64,000 nucleotides of DNA from positions 124,001 through 188,000 of the forward strand of contig CAWGKV010000003.1 of NCBI GenBank assembly GCA_963823165.1. The letters run 5' to 3'. This DNA comes from Roseiarcus sp963823165. GTDB lineage: Bacteria > Pseudomonadota > Alphaproteobacteria > Rhizobiales > Beijerinckiaceae. Below the pieces are notes generated by a model that was given only the letters and a program-made list of their open reading frames with translations, was not told the DNA's origin and made no database searches. Below are positions 8,956-18,105 of the stretch, piece after piece. The position numbers and the translations under genes are program-made. Positions within the stretch are counted from its first letter, which is position 1. Every line of letters begins with the position of its first letter.

Positions 8956-8970
8956 GTTCTATATATGTTC
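8956..8970 (+). promoter_or_regulatory. Candidate alphaproteobacterial LexA (SOS) box
   Basis: The sequence reads GTTC, seven bases (TATATAT), GTTC. GTTC-N7-GTTC is the established LexA operator of alphaproteobacteria. The surrounding bases are AT-rich, as in real boxes. On the plus strand no recognisable SOS gene follows (the next 600 bases are noncoding), and on the minus strand the nearest gene starts about 390 bases away. It may be the leftover promoter of a deleted gene or a chance match. Confidence 0.4.
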
Positions 8971-9370
8971 CGCTCCACGTCCGGAGAAAATCAGTTTTGA
9001 GGCCCCGCCAAAGTCCGCATCGCGTCCGCATGCCCGCCGGTCGCGGAGACGCGTCGCAAGCGACCATGCACCGCGTTCGACGGCAATCCAGGTTCCCCGA
9101 ATTCGGGGCGCGACTTCCGCCGAGCAACGCGCCGCCAATTCAAGCGTGTCGCGCAAGTCGGCTGGAAATGTTGCTGAAAGCAGCCTGGAATCCCACAATT
9201 CGGACGAATGCCGCCACCCGGGGTCGGCGCTTGCTGTTGAGGAACACCAGGGCGAACTTGGGGATCGCTCGCACGGAACCATCCGTTCGCCTTCGGAGGC
9301 GCTGTGACAATTCGCCGGAAAAATCTTCCACATCTGGTGTAAGTCATTGAAAAGGCGAGAATCGTGAACG

Positions 9371-9432
9371 GATGTGGCTTCCCCTGGCGTTCCTTTTGCT
9401 TCCGCCGGCGTTCCTTTGGCTTCCCCAAAGCG
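9371..9432. repeat. Short imperfect tandem repeat
   Basis: Three consecutive units of about 21-24 bases are built on the theme CTTCCCCTGGCGTTCCTTTTG, then CTTCCGCCGGCGTTCCTTTGG, then a diverged CTTCCCCAAAGCG. It sits downstream of RNase J in noncoding DNA. No function is evident. Confidence 0.5.
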
Positions 9433-9630
9433 TGCGGTTTCCTTCCCCGGGGCACCGGCGGCCTTCCCGCTGCGTTCCAGGACGTTCCGGCCGCTCGCGG
9501 ACGGCGGCAAAGCCCACGGCGCTCCTCTCGCGCGCTTTCAAGAAACGGGAGGGGTGAGCAATTGCCCGGAAAATGGCAGCGCAAGCCTTTGAAGAAGCTG
9601 ATTTCGCGCCGAGGCCGACTTGGCGGGCGC

Positions 9631-11298
9631 TTAGACCTCGACCACCAGCGCGTGCACCTGCGGCTTCTTGCCCCAGACCGCGTTGACCGAATTGCGCACG
9701 GCCCGCTCGATCGCGGTCGACAGGAAATCGGGGTCGCGCCGCCTGCCCCTCGGCAGACCCTCGAAGGTCTCGAAAATCGCCGCATCGATCAGCGCGTCGA
9801 TCGCCGCTCCGTCCCGCGTGCGCTCGGGCAGGCCGGCGATCATCACGTCCGGGTCGCCCGCCATCTCGCCTTTCGGGGTCAGCGCGAGCGCGATCGAGAC
9901 GACGCCCGCAAACGACAGCCGACGCCGCTGGGTGACGCATTCCTGATCGGCCGGCAGAAGAATCTCGCCGTCCTTCAGCCGCTTGCCGCGGCTGACCTTG
10001 CCGATGCTCGCGACGTCGCCGGGCGCGAGGCGCACCAGGTCGCCGTTGAAGGCGCGCAGCACCTGCGGCACGCCCTGCGCTTTGGCGAAGGCAGCGTGTT
10101 CGCTCAGGTGCAGCGCCTCGCCATGCGCCGGGACCGCGATCTTCGGTCTGAGCCACGCGTACATTTTTGCCAGCTCGGCGCGGCGGGGGTGGCCGGAGAC
10201 ATGCACGAGAGCGTTGCGGTCGGTGACGACCTCGACGCCCGACGTCACGAAGGCGTTGATGAGCTTGCCGACCGCCTTCTCGTTGCCGGGAATGGTGCGC
10301 GAGGAGAAGATGACCGTGTCGCCGGCGCTGAGCTCCGCCGTCGGATGCTCGTCCTCGGACATGCGCGCGAGCGCCGCGCGCGGTTCGCCCTGGCTGCCCG
10401 TGGCAAGCGCCAGGACCTTGTTCCTCGGCAGGCGCTCGAACGCATCCATGCCGAGAAACGGCGGTACGCCGTCCAGCATGCCGCATTCCCGCGCGACCAT
10501 GACGACGCGCTCAATCGCGCGCCCCAGGATGCAGACCTGCCGACCCGCTGCGAGGGCCGCCTCCGCGGCCGAGCGAAGACGTGAGACATTGGAGGCGAAG
10601 GTGGTGACGACCACCCTGCCCTTCGCCTTGGCGATCAGATCGCCGAGCACCGCGGCAACGTCGCGCTCGGACGGGCTTTCGCCCTCCCGCAGCACGTTGG
10701 TCGAGTCGCAGACGAGCGCGAGCACGCCTTCGTCGCCGAGCGCCATGAGGCGCGTCTCGTCGGTCGGCGGACCGAGGACCGGGGTCGGGTCGATCTTCCA
10801 GTCGCCGGTGTGGACGACGAGGCCGGCCGGCGTGCGGATCGCGAGCGCCGCGCTCTCCGGGATCGAGTGGGAGACGGCGAGGAATTCGACGTCGAACGGG
10901 CCGATCGAGACCCGGGCCCCCGGCCTGACGATCTCGATCGGAATCTTCGGGGCGCCCGGCTCGCTGAGACGCCGCGCTTCGGCGAGGCCCGCCGCGAAAG
11001 GCGACGCATAGACCTGCGCCCCGAGACTCGGCCACAGCTCGGCGAGCGCGCCGATATGATCCTCATGAGCGTGGGTCAGGATGATTCCGACGAGGTCCTT
11101 CCTCACCTTCTCTATGAAGCCGACGTCGGGCATGATGAGATCGACGCCGGGCAGGTCGTCGCCGGCGAAGGCGACGCCGAGATCGACCATCAGCCATTTG
11201 CGCGCCTTCGGCGGGCCGTAGCCGTAGAGCGCGCAATTCATGCCAATTTCGCCCAAACCCCCGAGGGGCGCGAACACGAACTCGCCGTCGTCTGTCAT
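9631..11298 (-). CDS. rnj: Ribonuclease J
   Basis: A 555-residue metallo-beta-lactamase/beta-CASP ribonuclease. The signature LTHAHEDHIGAL (residues 74-85) gives the HxHxDH zinc site; VVHTGDWKIDP and the later LVHVSGHPRRAEL and KIAVPAHGEALH blocks supply the remaining ligands and the beta-CASP motifs. RNase J has 5'-3' exonuclease and endonuclease activity and in alphaproteobacteria matures 23S rRNA and degrades mRNA. The ATG directly follows the TGA of birA with no gap, so translation is probably coupled and this is the last gene of the nuo unit. The length matches the family (about 550-560). Confidence 0.92.
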   Translation of the reverse strand: MTDDGEFVFAPLGGLGEIGMNCALYGYGPPKARKWLMVDLGVAFAGDDLPGVDLIMPDVGFIEKVRKDLVGIILTHAHEDHIGALAELWPSLGAQVYASPFAAGLAEARRLSEPGAPKIPIEIVRPGARVSIGPFDVEFLAVSHSIPESAALAIRTPAGLVVHTGDWKIDPTPVLGPPTDETRLMALGDEGVLALVCDSTNVLREGESPSERDVAAVLGDLIAKAKGRVVVTTFASNVSRLRSAAEAALAAGRQVCILGRAIERVVMVARECGMLDGVPPFLGMDAFERLPRNKVLALATGSQGEPRAALARMSEDEHPTAELSAGDTVIFSSRTIPGNEKAVGKLINAFVTSGVEVVTDRNALVHVSGHPRRAELAKMYAWLRPKIAVPAHGEALHLSEHAAFAKAQGVPQVLRAFNGDLVRLAPGDVASIGKVSRGKRLKDGEILLPADQECVTQRRRLSFAGVVSIALALTPKGEMAGDPDVMIAGLPERTRDGAAIDALIDAAIFETFEGLPRGRRRDPDFLSTAIERAVRNSVNAVWGKKPQVHALVVEV

Positions 11299-12117
11299 TC
11301 AGTCCGGCCTTCCTCGCGCAAGCGAAGCGGACGAAGCCGCCACGGGCGAGCCATCCGATTGGGGCAGTATCCAGAGGTCCGCGGATTCGATCCCCTCGAT
11401 CCCGCTCCCCCCGCGAAACAGCAAACGGCCGGCGTCGTCAAGCCCTTCGAACGTCCCCTCCCGCCGCCGACAGCCGCTCTCGATCCTAATGCGCTCGCCG
11501 AGCGGCGTCGCGTAAGCAAGCCACGCGGAGCGCACCGCCTCGAACGCTCCACCCGCGCGCCACATCGAAAGGGCTTCGTCGAAGCGCTCGACCAACCGCT
11601 CGAAAAGCGCGCGCGCGTCCACCCGGCCGCCGCTTTCCGTCCGCAGAACGGCGGTCGGATAGCCGACCCCTTGCGGCGCGCTCAGGCAGTTGACGCCGAT
11701 CCCGACGACGCAGGCGAGCCGGTTGCCTGAAACAGTCGCGCCCTCGACCAAAACGCCGGCGCATTTCGCGCCGTCAAGGACGAGATCGTTGGGCCACTTG
11801 AGGCGCATGCCTGCGGCGGCGAGATCCTTCGCCGCGCGCGCGAGCGCGACGCCCGCCACGAAGCCAAGCTGCGGCGCCGCAACCTGTGGGCACGGGTCGA
11901 TCAAGAGCGCGCTGGCGTAGAGGTTGCCTCTCGGCGAGGCCCAACTCCGCCCCCGCCGGCCACGCCCTGCGGTCTGCTCTACGGCGATGATCCAGAGACG
12001 CCCGGGATCGCCGGCGAAGGCGCGGCGGCGAGCTTCCTCATTGGTCGAGTCGATCGCGCCGAAGCGGGCGACCCGCCAGCCCGCAAACGCGGTCTCCGCC
12101 TCCGCCGCCCCGCTCAA
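11299..12117 (-). CDS. birA: Biotin--[acetyl-CoA-carboxylase] ligase
   Basis: A 272-residue class I biotin protein ligase without the DNA-binding domain found in E. coli BirA. Motifs: DSTNEEARRRA, GRGRRGRSW (residues 51-59, the biotinyl-AMP loop), RLKWPNDLVLDGAKCAGVL and CVVGIGVNC. It attaches biotin to the carboxyl-carrier protein of acetyl-CoA carboxylase. The start codon is a TTG that overlaps the TGA stop of nuoN (TTGA), so initiation probably depends on translation of nuoN; no better downstream start exists. Lack of the HTH means it should not repress biotin genes. In many Rhizobiales birA sits at this same place behind nuoN. Confidence 0.92.
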   Translation of the reverse strand: MSGAAEAETAFAGWRVARFGAIDSTNEEARRRAFAGDPGRLWIIAVEQTAGRGRRGRSWASPRGNLYASALLIDPCPQVAAPQLGFVAGVALARAAKDLAAAGMRLKWPNDLVLDGAKCAGVLVEGATVSGNRLACVVGIGVNCLSAPQGVGYPTAVLRTESGGRVDARALFERLVERFDEALSMWRAGGAFEAVRSAWLAYATPLGERIRIESGCRRREGTFEGLDDAGRLLFRGGSGIEGIESADLWILPQSDGSPVAASSASLARGRPD

Positions 12118-13547
12118 AACAGCGTATGCGCGGCCGCCATCGCCGCGTCAGTCAGCGGCCAAGGGGCGAGCGCAAACGCGATGATCAGCAGGGCCGCGAG
12201 TCCCAGCACGCTGCGGGCGACCAGGGTCGGGCGATCGAACGCCTTGGCCGGCTCGTCGAAATACATGAGCTTCACGACGCGCAGATAGTAGTAGGCGCCG
12301 ACCGCGCTCGAGAGCACGCCGATCACGGCGAGGCCGTAGAGGCCGGCCTTGATGGCGGCGGCGAACACGTAGAACTTGGCGAAGAAGCCTGCGAGCGGGG
12401 GGACACCGGCGAGCGAGAACATCATCGCCGCCAGGAAAAACGCCATTGTCGAATCCGTCCGTGCGAGGCCCGCGAGATCGGCGATGGTCTCGACCGGCCG
12501 GCCGCCGCGGCGCATCGAGAGAATGGCCGCGAAAGTCCCGAGCGTCATTACGACATAAATCGCCATATAGACGATGACGCTCTGAACGCCCTCGACCGTT
12601 CCGGCCGCGAGGCCGACCAGAGCGAAGCCCATGTGGCCGATCGACGAATAGGCCATCAGCCGCTTGAAGTTGCTCTGGCCGATGGCGGCGAAGGCGCCGA
12701 GCGCCATCGAGGCGATCGAGACAAAGGTGAGGATCTGCCGCCAGTCGTTGGTGATGCCGGGGAAGGCGGTGAGCACGACGCGGACGAGGACGGCCATCGC
12801 CGCGACCTTCGGCGCGGTAGCGAAGAAGGTCGTCACCGGAGTGGGCGCGCCCTCGTACACATCCGGCGTCCACATGTGGAACGGCACGACAGAGATCTTG
12901 TAGAAGAGCCCCGCCAGCACGAACACGAGGCCGAACAGCACGCCGATGCTGCGATGGTCGTGCACGGCGGCCGCCACGTCGCTGAATGACACCGAGCCCG
13001 CATAGCCGTAGATGAGCGAAGCGCCGTAGAGGAGAATGCCCGATGAAAGGGCGCTGAGCACGAAATACTTGAGGCCGGCCTCGGTGGCACGCAGATCGCT
13101 GCGCCGGTAGGCGGCGACGACGTAGAGCGCAAGGCTCATCAGCTCGAGGCCGAGATACAGCGCGATGAAGTCGCCGGCCGAGATCAGCATCAGCATGCCG
13201 AGCGTCGACAACAGGATCAGGACCGGAAATTCGAACCCGGCGATCCGCTCGCTGCGCATGAACTCGAGCGACAGGAGCAGCGTCACCAGGGAGCCGACGA
13301 GCGCCAGTCCGCTCATGAAGCGGGTGAACGCGTCGTCGGCGAAGGCGCCGTAGAACGTGATCCCCATCGGCCGGTTCTTGGCGACGACAAGAATGAACAC
13401 GAGCCCGAGCAGCGCCACCGAGACTTCGGTGACGAGGTTGTAGGCGCGCTCGCCTCTCAGCGCGCCGTAGAGCACGAGCAGCAGCGTGCCGAGCGCCAGC
13501 ACCGCCTCGGGCAGGACTACCGGAAGAGAGATGGCCGTTTCGTGCAT
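12114..13547 (-). CDS. nuoN: NADH-quinone oxidoreductase subunit N
   Basis: A 477-residue ND2-type membrane subunit of complex I with about 14 hydrophobic helices. Recognisable blocks: YLGLELMSLALYVVAAYRRS (with the conserved Glu of the proton channel), KYFVLSALSSGILLYG, GLFYKISVVPFHMWTPDVYE (Lys and His of the antiporter fold), and the KRLMAYSSIGHMGF segment. It is one of three antiporter-like proton pumps in the membrane arm. The gene follows nuoM after 36 bases and its stop overlaps the birA start. Confidence 0.96.
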   Translation of the reverse strand: MHETAISLPVVLPEAVLALGTLLLVLYGALRGERAYNLVTEVSVALLGLVFILVVAKNRPMGITFYGAFADDAFTRFMSGLALVGSLVTLLLSLEFMRSERIAGFEFPVLILLSTLGMLMLISAGDFIALYLGLELMSLALYVVAAYRRSDLRATEAGLKYFVLSALSSGILLYGASLIYGYAGSVSFSDVAAAVHDHRSIGVLFGLVFVLAGLFYKISVVPFHMWTPDVYEGAPTPVTTFFATAPKVAAMAVLVRVVLTAFPGITNDWRQILTFVSIASMALGAFAAIGQSNFKRLMAYSSIGHMGFALVGLAAGTVEGVQSVIVYMAIYVVMTLGTFAAILSMRRGGRPVETIADLAGLARTDSTMAFFLAAMMFSLAGVPPLAGFFAKFYVFAAAIKAGLYGLAVIGVLSSAVGAYYYLRVVKLMYFDEPAKAFDRPTLVARSVLGLAALLIIAFALAPWPLTDAAMAAAHTLF

Positions 13548-13583
13548 GGGTTGCTCGTTCTCAAAAAGGGTCCGGGCTTTTGG

Positions 13584-15083
13584 TCAGAGACCCGCAGTCC
13601 TGGTCGCCGTCATCGCGTGCTCAACGCCCCTGAGGATCGTCTCGATCGAAGCCGAACTCGCGTCGATGACCGGTTGGGGGTGCACGCCGAAGTAGATGAC
13701 CAGGAGGCCCAGCGGCAGGAGGGTCGCGATCTCGCGCGGCGCCAGGTCGACGATCGACCTCAGGTTCGCATGCTCGATAACGCCGAAGATGACCCGGCGG
13801 TAGAGATAGAGGGCATATGCTGCCGACAGGATGCTGCCGGTGGTCGCGAAGAAGGCGACCCAGGTGTTCGACTGGAACGTGCCGATGAGGGTCAGGAATT
13901 CGCCGATGAAGCCGGTGGTGCCCGGCAGGCCGATGTTGGCGAGGGTGAACAGCATAAAGGCGACCGCATAGAGCGGCATGCGCTGCACGAGTCCGCCGTA
14001 AGAGGCGATTTCAAGGCTATGCGTGCGGTCGTAGACGACGCCGACGCAAAGGAAGAGGGCGCCCGAGACGAGACCGTGGCTGATCATCTGATAGACCGCG
14101 CCCTGTACCCCTTGCGTGTTGGCGGCGAAGATGCCCATCGTCACGAAGCCCATATGGGCGACCGACGAATAGGCGATCAATTTCTTCATGTTGTCCTGCG
14201 CCAGCGCGACCAGCGAGGTGTAGATGATCGCAATCACCGACAGGGCGTAGATGAACGGGGTGAAATAGTGCGAGGCGTCGGGGAACATCGGCAGCGAGAA
14301 GCGGATGAAGCCGTAGCCGCCCATCTTGAGGAGAATGGCGGCCAGGATCACCGAACCGGCGGTTGGCGCATTGACGTGGGCGTCGGGCAGCCAAGTGTGC
14401 ACTGGCCACATCGGCAGTTTGACCGCGAAGGACGCGAAGAAGGCGAGCCACAGCCAGGTCTGCATCTTCGGCGCGAACGCCGTCTTCAAGAGCACGGTGA
14501 TGTCGGTCGTGCCCGCCGTCCAATACATCGCCATGAGCGCCAGCAGCATCAGCACTGAGCCGGTGAACGTGTAGAGGAAGAACTTGAACGCCGCATAGAC
14601 GCGGTTGCCGTGGCCCCAGATGCCGATGATGAGGAACATCGGGATCAGTTGGCCCTCGAAGAACAGGTAAAACAGCAGGATGTCCAGCGCGACGAACACG
14701 CCGATCATCATCGTTTCGAGGACGAGGAAGGCGATCATATACTCCTTGACCCGGTTCTCGATGTTCCACGATGCGGCGATGCTGATCGGCATCAGGAACG
14801 CGGTCAGCAGGACGAAGGGCATCGACACGCCGTCGACGCCGAGCTTGTAGAGAATGACGTGCGAGAACCAGTCATGCTCCTCGAGGAGCTGAAAGCCCGG
14901 CTCGGCCGGATTGAAGCGCGACCAAGCGACGAGGCTCAGCGCGAAGGTGAGGAGCGTGGCGAAGAGGGCGATCCAGCGCGCGTTGCGCTTGGTCGCCTCC
15001 GTCTCGCCAGGCAACAGGAGGATGAACGCCGCCCCAAGGAGCGGCAGGATGAGGAGGCTCGAGAGGATCCAGGAACCGGACAT
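13584..15083 (-). CDS. nuoM: NADH-quinone oxidoreductase subunit M
   Basis: A 499-residue ND4-type antiporter-like subunit. It carries FFEGQLIPMFLIIGIWGHGN (conserved Glu of helix 5), KLPMWPVHTWLPDAHVNAPT, the AILLKMGGYGFIRF strip and KKLIAYSSVAHMGFVTMGIF, all typical of NuoM. It forms a proton channel in the middle of the membrane arm. Its start codon overlaps the stop of nuoL by one base, which suggests coupled translation. Confidence 0.96.
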   Translation of the reverse strand: MSGSWILSSLLILPLLGAAFILLLPGETEATKRNARWIALFATLLTFALSLVAWSRFNPAEPGFQLLEEHDWFSHVILYKLGVDGVSMPFVLLTAFLMPISIAASWNIENRVKEYMIAFLVLETMMIGVFVALDILLFYLFFEGQLIPMFLIIGIWGHGNRVYAAFKFFLYTFTGSVLMLLALMAMYWTAGTTDITVLLKTAFAPKMQTWLWLAFFASFAVKLPMWPVHTWLPDAHVNAPTAGSVILAAILLKMGGYGFIRFSLPMFPDASHYFTPFIYALSVIAIIYTSLVALAQDNMKKLIAYSSVAHMGFVTMGIFAANTQGVQGAVYQMISHGLVSGALFLCVGVVYDRTHSLEIASYGGLVQRMPLYAVAFMLFTLANIGLPGTTGFIGEFLTLIGTFQSNTWVAFFATTGSILSAAYALYLYRRVIFGVIEHANLRSIVDLAPREIATLLPLGLLVIYFGVHPQPVIDASSASIETILRGVEHAMTATRTAGL

Positions 15084-17176
15084 CAGAGGCGCCCCCCGCC
15101 GAACAGGTACCAGGTCGCCAACGCGGCCACGCCGAGCAGTATCGCGAAGGCGTATTGATAGACGTAGCCGGACTGCAGCCGCACGGCGCTGCGGGTCACA
15201 TCGAGGACGCGGGCCGCAACGCCGTCCGGGCCCAGGCCGTCAATGACCGCCCCGTCGCCGCCCTTCCAGAAGAAGCGCCCGATGGCGAAGGCCGGACGGA
15301 CGAAGATAGCGTCATAAAGCTCGTCGAAGTACCACTTGTTAAGCAGGAAGCGGTAGAGTGCGGGGAAGGCGTCGGCGAGCCGCTGCGGAGCCGTCTTTTC
15401 GACGACGTACATGTAGTAAGCGACAAGCAGGCCGCCGAGCATCATGAGCGTCGGCGACAGCGAGACGAGCCACGGGACGCGCTCCATTTCCTCGAGGATG
15501 TGGTTCTCCTGGCCGAGCGCCAGAGAGCCCCTCCAGAAACCCTCGAGGCCCCCGCCGATGAACCAGTGACGGAAGACGACGCCAGCGAACGTGGCGCCGA
15601 GCGCCAGCGCGGCGAGCGGGACCAGCATGACCGGCGGAGACTCGCGGGCCGGGTGCTCTTCCGCCGGATGATCGACCGGGTGGCCGCGGACCACATGCGT
15701 CGACGCAGGCCGCGAATGGTCCGGCGGCACCGGCTCGCGCAGATCTGGCTCGTCATGCGCCCGCGCGTCTTCCTCGTGGCCGCTCGGCGGCAGCGAGCCC
15801 GCCCATTCGCCGCGCCGGCCGAAGAAGGTCATGAACAGGAGCCGCCACGAATAGAATGCGGTGAAGGCGGCCGCGATATCAACGCACCAGAAGGCGTAGG
15901 TCGCGCCAAGCCGGTGGGAGGCGAAGGCTGCCTCGATGATCGGATCCTTCGACACGAAGCCAGCGAAGCCGATCGGGATGAACGGAGTGAACGGAATGCC
16001 GACGCCTGTCAGGGCGAGCGTGCCGATCACCATCATCCAGAAGGTGAAAGGGATTTCCGTCCGCAGGCCGCCCATCCGACGCATGTCCTGCTCGTGGTGC
16101 ATCGCCGTTATGACCGAGCCCGCGCCGAGGAACAGAAGCGCCTTGAAGAAAGCGTGGGTGAAGAGATGGAACATGCCGAGGCTGTAGCCGCCGACACCGA
16201 GGCCGACGAACATGTAGCCGAGCTGCGAGCAGGTCGAATAGGCGATGACGCGCTTGATATCGTTCTGCACCAGGCCGACGGTGGCGGCGAAGAATGCGGT
16301 CGTCGCGCCGACGATGAGAACGACGCTGAGCGCGGCCGACGACATCTCGAACAGGGGCGACAGGCGCGCCACCATGAACACCCCGGCGGTCACCATCGTC
16401 GCGGCATGGATGAGGGCCGAGACCGGGGTCGGGCCTTCCATCGCGTCGGGAAGCCAGGTGTGGAGCAGGAACTGGGCCGACTTGCCCATCGCGCCCATGA
16501 ACAGGAGAAGGCAGGCGAGCGTCACGGCGTCCCAGTCGAAGCCGATGAAATGGAAGCCCTTGCCGGCGAGGCCGGGCGCGGCGGCGAACACCTGGTCGAA
16601 CGTCACAGAGCCAGTCAGCGTAAAGGTCAGAAAGATGCCGAGCGCGAAGCCGAAGTCGCCGACACGGTTGACGACGAAGGCCTTGATCGCCGCGGCGTTG
16701 GCCGAGGGGCGCTCGTACCAGAAGCCGATCAGCAGGTAGGACATCAGGCCGACGCCCTCCCAGCCGAAGAACAGCTGGACGAGATTGTCGGACGTCACCA
16801 GCATCAGCATGGCGAAGGTGAAGAGCGACAGATAGGCGAAGAAGCGCGGGCGGGACGGGTCCTCGTGCATGTAGCCGATTGAATAGACGTGCACGAGAAA
16901 CGACACCGTGGTCACCACGACCAGCATCACCACCGTGAGCGTATCGATGCGCAGAGCCCAGTCGACCACGACCTTCCCCGAGGTGAACCACTCACCGACC
17001 GGGACGTGGGCGGTCGCGCCTCCCCCCACCTGGACGAAGGCGATCCACGACAGCACGAACGAGACGGCGAGGAGCCCGGTTGTGACGAGTTCGGCGCCGC
17101 GCGCGCCGATCCAGCTGCCGAACAGCCCCGCGATCAGAAAGCCGAACAGCGGCAGGAAGACGATCAGATCGTACAT
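15083..17176 (-). CDS. nuoL: NADH-quinone oxidoreductase subunit L
   Basis: A 697-residue ND5-type subunit, the distal proton pump with the long lateral helix. Motifs: FFGWEGVGLMSYLLIGFWYE, KSAQFLLHTWLPDAMEGPTP and KRVIAYSTCSQLGYMFVGLG. It is somewhat longer than usual because of a hydrophilic insertion of about 70 residues (near positions 465-540) rich in His, Asp, Glu and Pro (for example SGHEEDARAHDEPDLREPVP and DHPAEEHPARESPP). Many alphaproteobacterial NuoL proteins carry a His-rich loop here, but this one is longer than those I know. The function of the loop is unknown. Confidence 0.96.
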   Translation of the reverse strand: MYDLIVFLPLFGFLIAGLFGSWIGARGAELVTTGLLAVSFVLSWIAFVQVGGGATAHVPVGEWFTSGKVVVDWALRIDTLTVVMLVVVTTVSFLVHVYSIGYMHEDPSRPRFFAYLSLFTFAMLMLVTSDNLVQLFFGWEGVGLMSYLLIGFWYERPSANAAAIKAFVVNRVGDFGFALGIFLTFTLTGSVTFDQVFAAAPGLAGKGFHFIGFDWDAVTLACLLLFMGAMGKSAQFLLHTWLPDAMEGPTPVSALIHAATMVTAGVFMVARLSPLFEMSSAALSVVLIVGATTAFFAATVGLVQNDIKRVIAYSTCSQLGYMFVGLGVGGYSLGMFHLFTHAFFKALLFLGAGSVITAMHHEQDMRRMGGLRTEIPFTFWMMVIGTLALTGVGIPFTPFIPIGFAGFVSKDPIIEAAFASHRLGATYAFWCVDIAAAFTAFYSWRLLFMTFFGRRGEWAGSLPPSGHEEDARAHDEPDLREPVPPDHSRPASTHVVRGHPVDHPAEEHPARESPPVMLVPLAALALGATFAGVVFRHWFIGGGLEGFWRGSLALGQENHILEEMERVPWLVSLSPTLMMLGGLLVAYYMYVVEKTAPQRLADAFPALYRFLLNKWYFDELYDAIFVRPAFAIGRFFWKGGDGAVIDGLGPDGVAARVLDVTRSAVRLQSGYVYQYAFAILLGVAALATWYLFGGGRL

Positions 17177-17185
17177 GGCGCCGTC

Positions 17186-17488
17186 TCAGCCCTTCAGCGA
17201 ATTGATGTCTTCGACGGCGATCGAGCCGCGATTGCGGAAGTAGGCGACGAGGATCGCAAGGCCGATCGCCGCCTCGGCCGCGGCGACGGTCAGGATGAAC
17301 AGCGCGAACGCCTGCCCCGTCAGGTCGCCGGTGAAGCTCGAGAAGGCAACGAGGTTGATGTTGACCGACAGCAGGATGAGCTCGACCGACATCAGGATGA
17401 CGATGATGTTCTTGTGGTTGAGGATGATGCCGGCGACGCCGATCGTGAACACGATCGCAGCCAGCGTCAGGTAGGCGGAAAGGTCCAT
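17186..17488 (-). CDS. nuoK: NADH-quinone oxidoreductase subunit K
   Basis: A 100-residue ND4L-type membrane subunit with three helices. NIIVILMSVELILLSVNINL contains the conserved Glu in helix 2, and AAAEAAIGLAILVAYFRNRG contains the second conserved Glu in helix 3; both line the E-channel for protons. The start is the ATG at 17488, ten bases after AAGGAT; the length equals the family norm. A much longer in-frame reading upstream is only open by composition. Confidence 0.96.
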   Translation of the reverse strand: MDLSAYLTLAAIVFTIGVAGIILNHKNIIVILMSVELILLSVNINLVAFSSFTGDLTGQAFALFILTVAAAEAAIGLAILVAYFRNRGSIAVEDINSLKG

Positions 17489-17502
17489 GGTCGATCGATC
17501 CT

Positions 17503-18105
17503 TCAGATGCCGGCTCGCGAGGGGACCTTGCGCACTTCGACTGTGCTCTGGGGATTGCGCGCCACCTGGGCGCCGATGTCCTGCCGCTTGACCCCGGGCT
17601 TGTGATGGAGGGTGATCACGATCGCCCCGATCATCGCGGTGAGCAGGATAAAGCCAGCCGCCTGAAAGAAGTAGAAATAGCGGGTGTAGAGCACCTCGCC
17701 GAGCGCGGCGGTGTTCGACAGCGTCCCGGCCGGCGTCGCAGGCTCGGCGCGGTTTGGCGCATAGGCCCATGTCGACACGACGTAGACGAGCTCCGCCGCC
17801 ACGCAGAAGGCGATCAGAATCCCCTGCGGAAGATATTGGACGAAGCCCTGCTTCATCCGGGCGAAGTCGACGTCGAGCAGCATGACGATGAACAGGAAAA
17901 GCACCGCCACCGCGCCGACATAGACGACGACGAGGATCATCGCCAGGAATTCCGCGCCCAGCAGAATGAATAGCCCGGCCGCGCAGACGAAGGCGAGGAT
18001 CAGGAACAGCACGGAATGGACCGGGTTCCGGGCCGAGATGACGGCGAGCGCCGACCCGACGAGGATCACTGCGAAGATCCAGAAGAACACTTGCTCGGCC
18101 AGCAT
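17503..18105 (-). CDS. nuoJ: NADH-quinone oxidoreductase subunit J
   Basis: A 200-residue ND6-type subunit with five predicted helices: FFWIFAVILVGSALAVISAR, VLFLILAFVCAAGLFILLGA, MILVVVYVGAVAVLFLFIVM (the helix with the pi-bulge), then a helix around 95-112 and FFQAAGFILLTAMIGAIVIT. It sits at the junction of the membrane and hydrophilic arms and takes part in coupling. The ATG at 18105 is preceded by GAGAGG with six-base spacing; the longer frame adds 14 residues without support. Confidence 0.95.
   Translation of the reverse strand: MLAEQVFFWIFAVILVGSALAVISARNPVHSVLFLILAFVCAAGLFILLGAEFLAMILVVVYVGAVAVLFLFIVMLLDVDFARMKQGFVQYLPQGILIAFCVAAELVYVVSTWAYAPNRAEPATPAGTLSNTAALGEVLYTRYFYFFQAAGFILLTAMIGAIVITLHHKPGVKRQDIGAQVARNPQSTVEVRKVPSRAGI

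Larger units (their letters stand above)
8565..9630. other. Gene-poor interval of about 1.07 kb
   Basis: No gene can be supported. The amidohydrolase starts on the left and RNase J ends on the right, both on the minus strand. The interval holds an SOS-type box at 8956-8970 and an imperfect tandem repeat at about 9371-9432. Frames that stay open on both strands have the amino-acid bias of GC-rich noncoding DNA and no recognisable domain. Confidence 0.5.

Noticed and set aside
8565..9630. A hidden SOS gene behind the GTTC-N7-GTTC box
   Set aside because: Both strands were read; no start with ribosome binding site and no SOS family signature appeared.
9364..10584. Open frames on both strands over RNase J
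   Set aside because: RNase J motifs are complete on one frame; the others are composition artefacts.
15155..16882. Long open frame on the plus strand opposite nuoL, Arg/Glu/His-rich
   Set aside because: It is an antisense shadow of a high-GC membrane-protein gene; no domain, no ribosome binding site and extreme composition.
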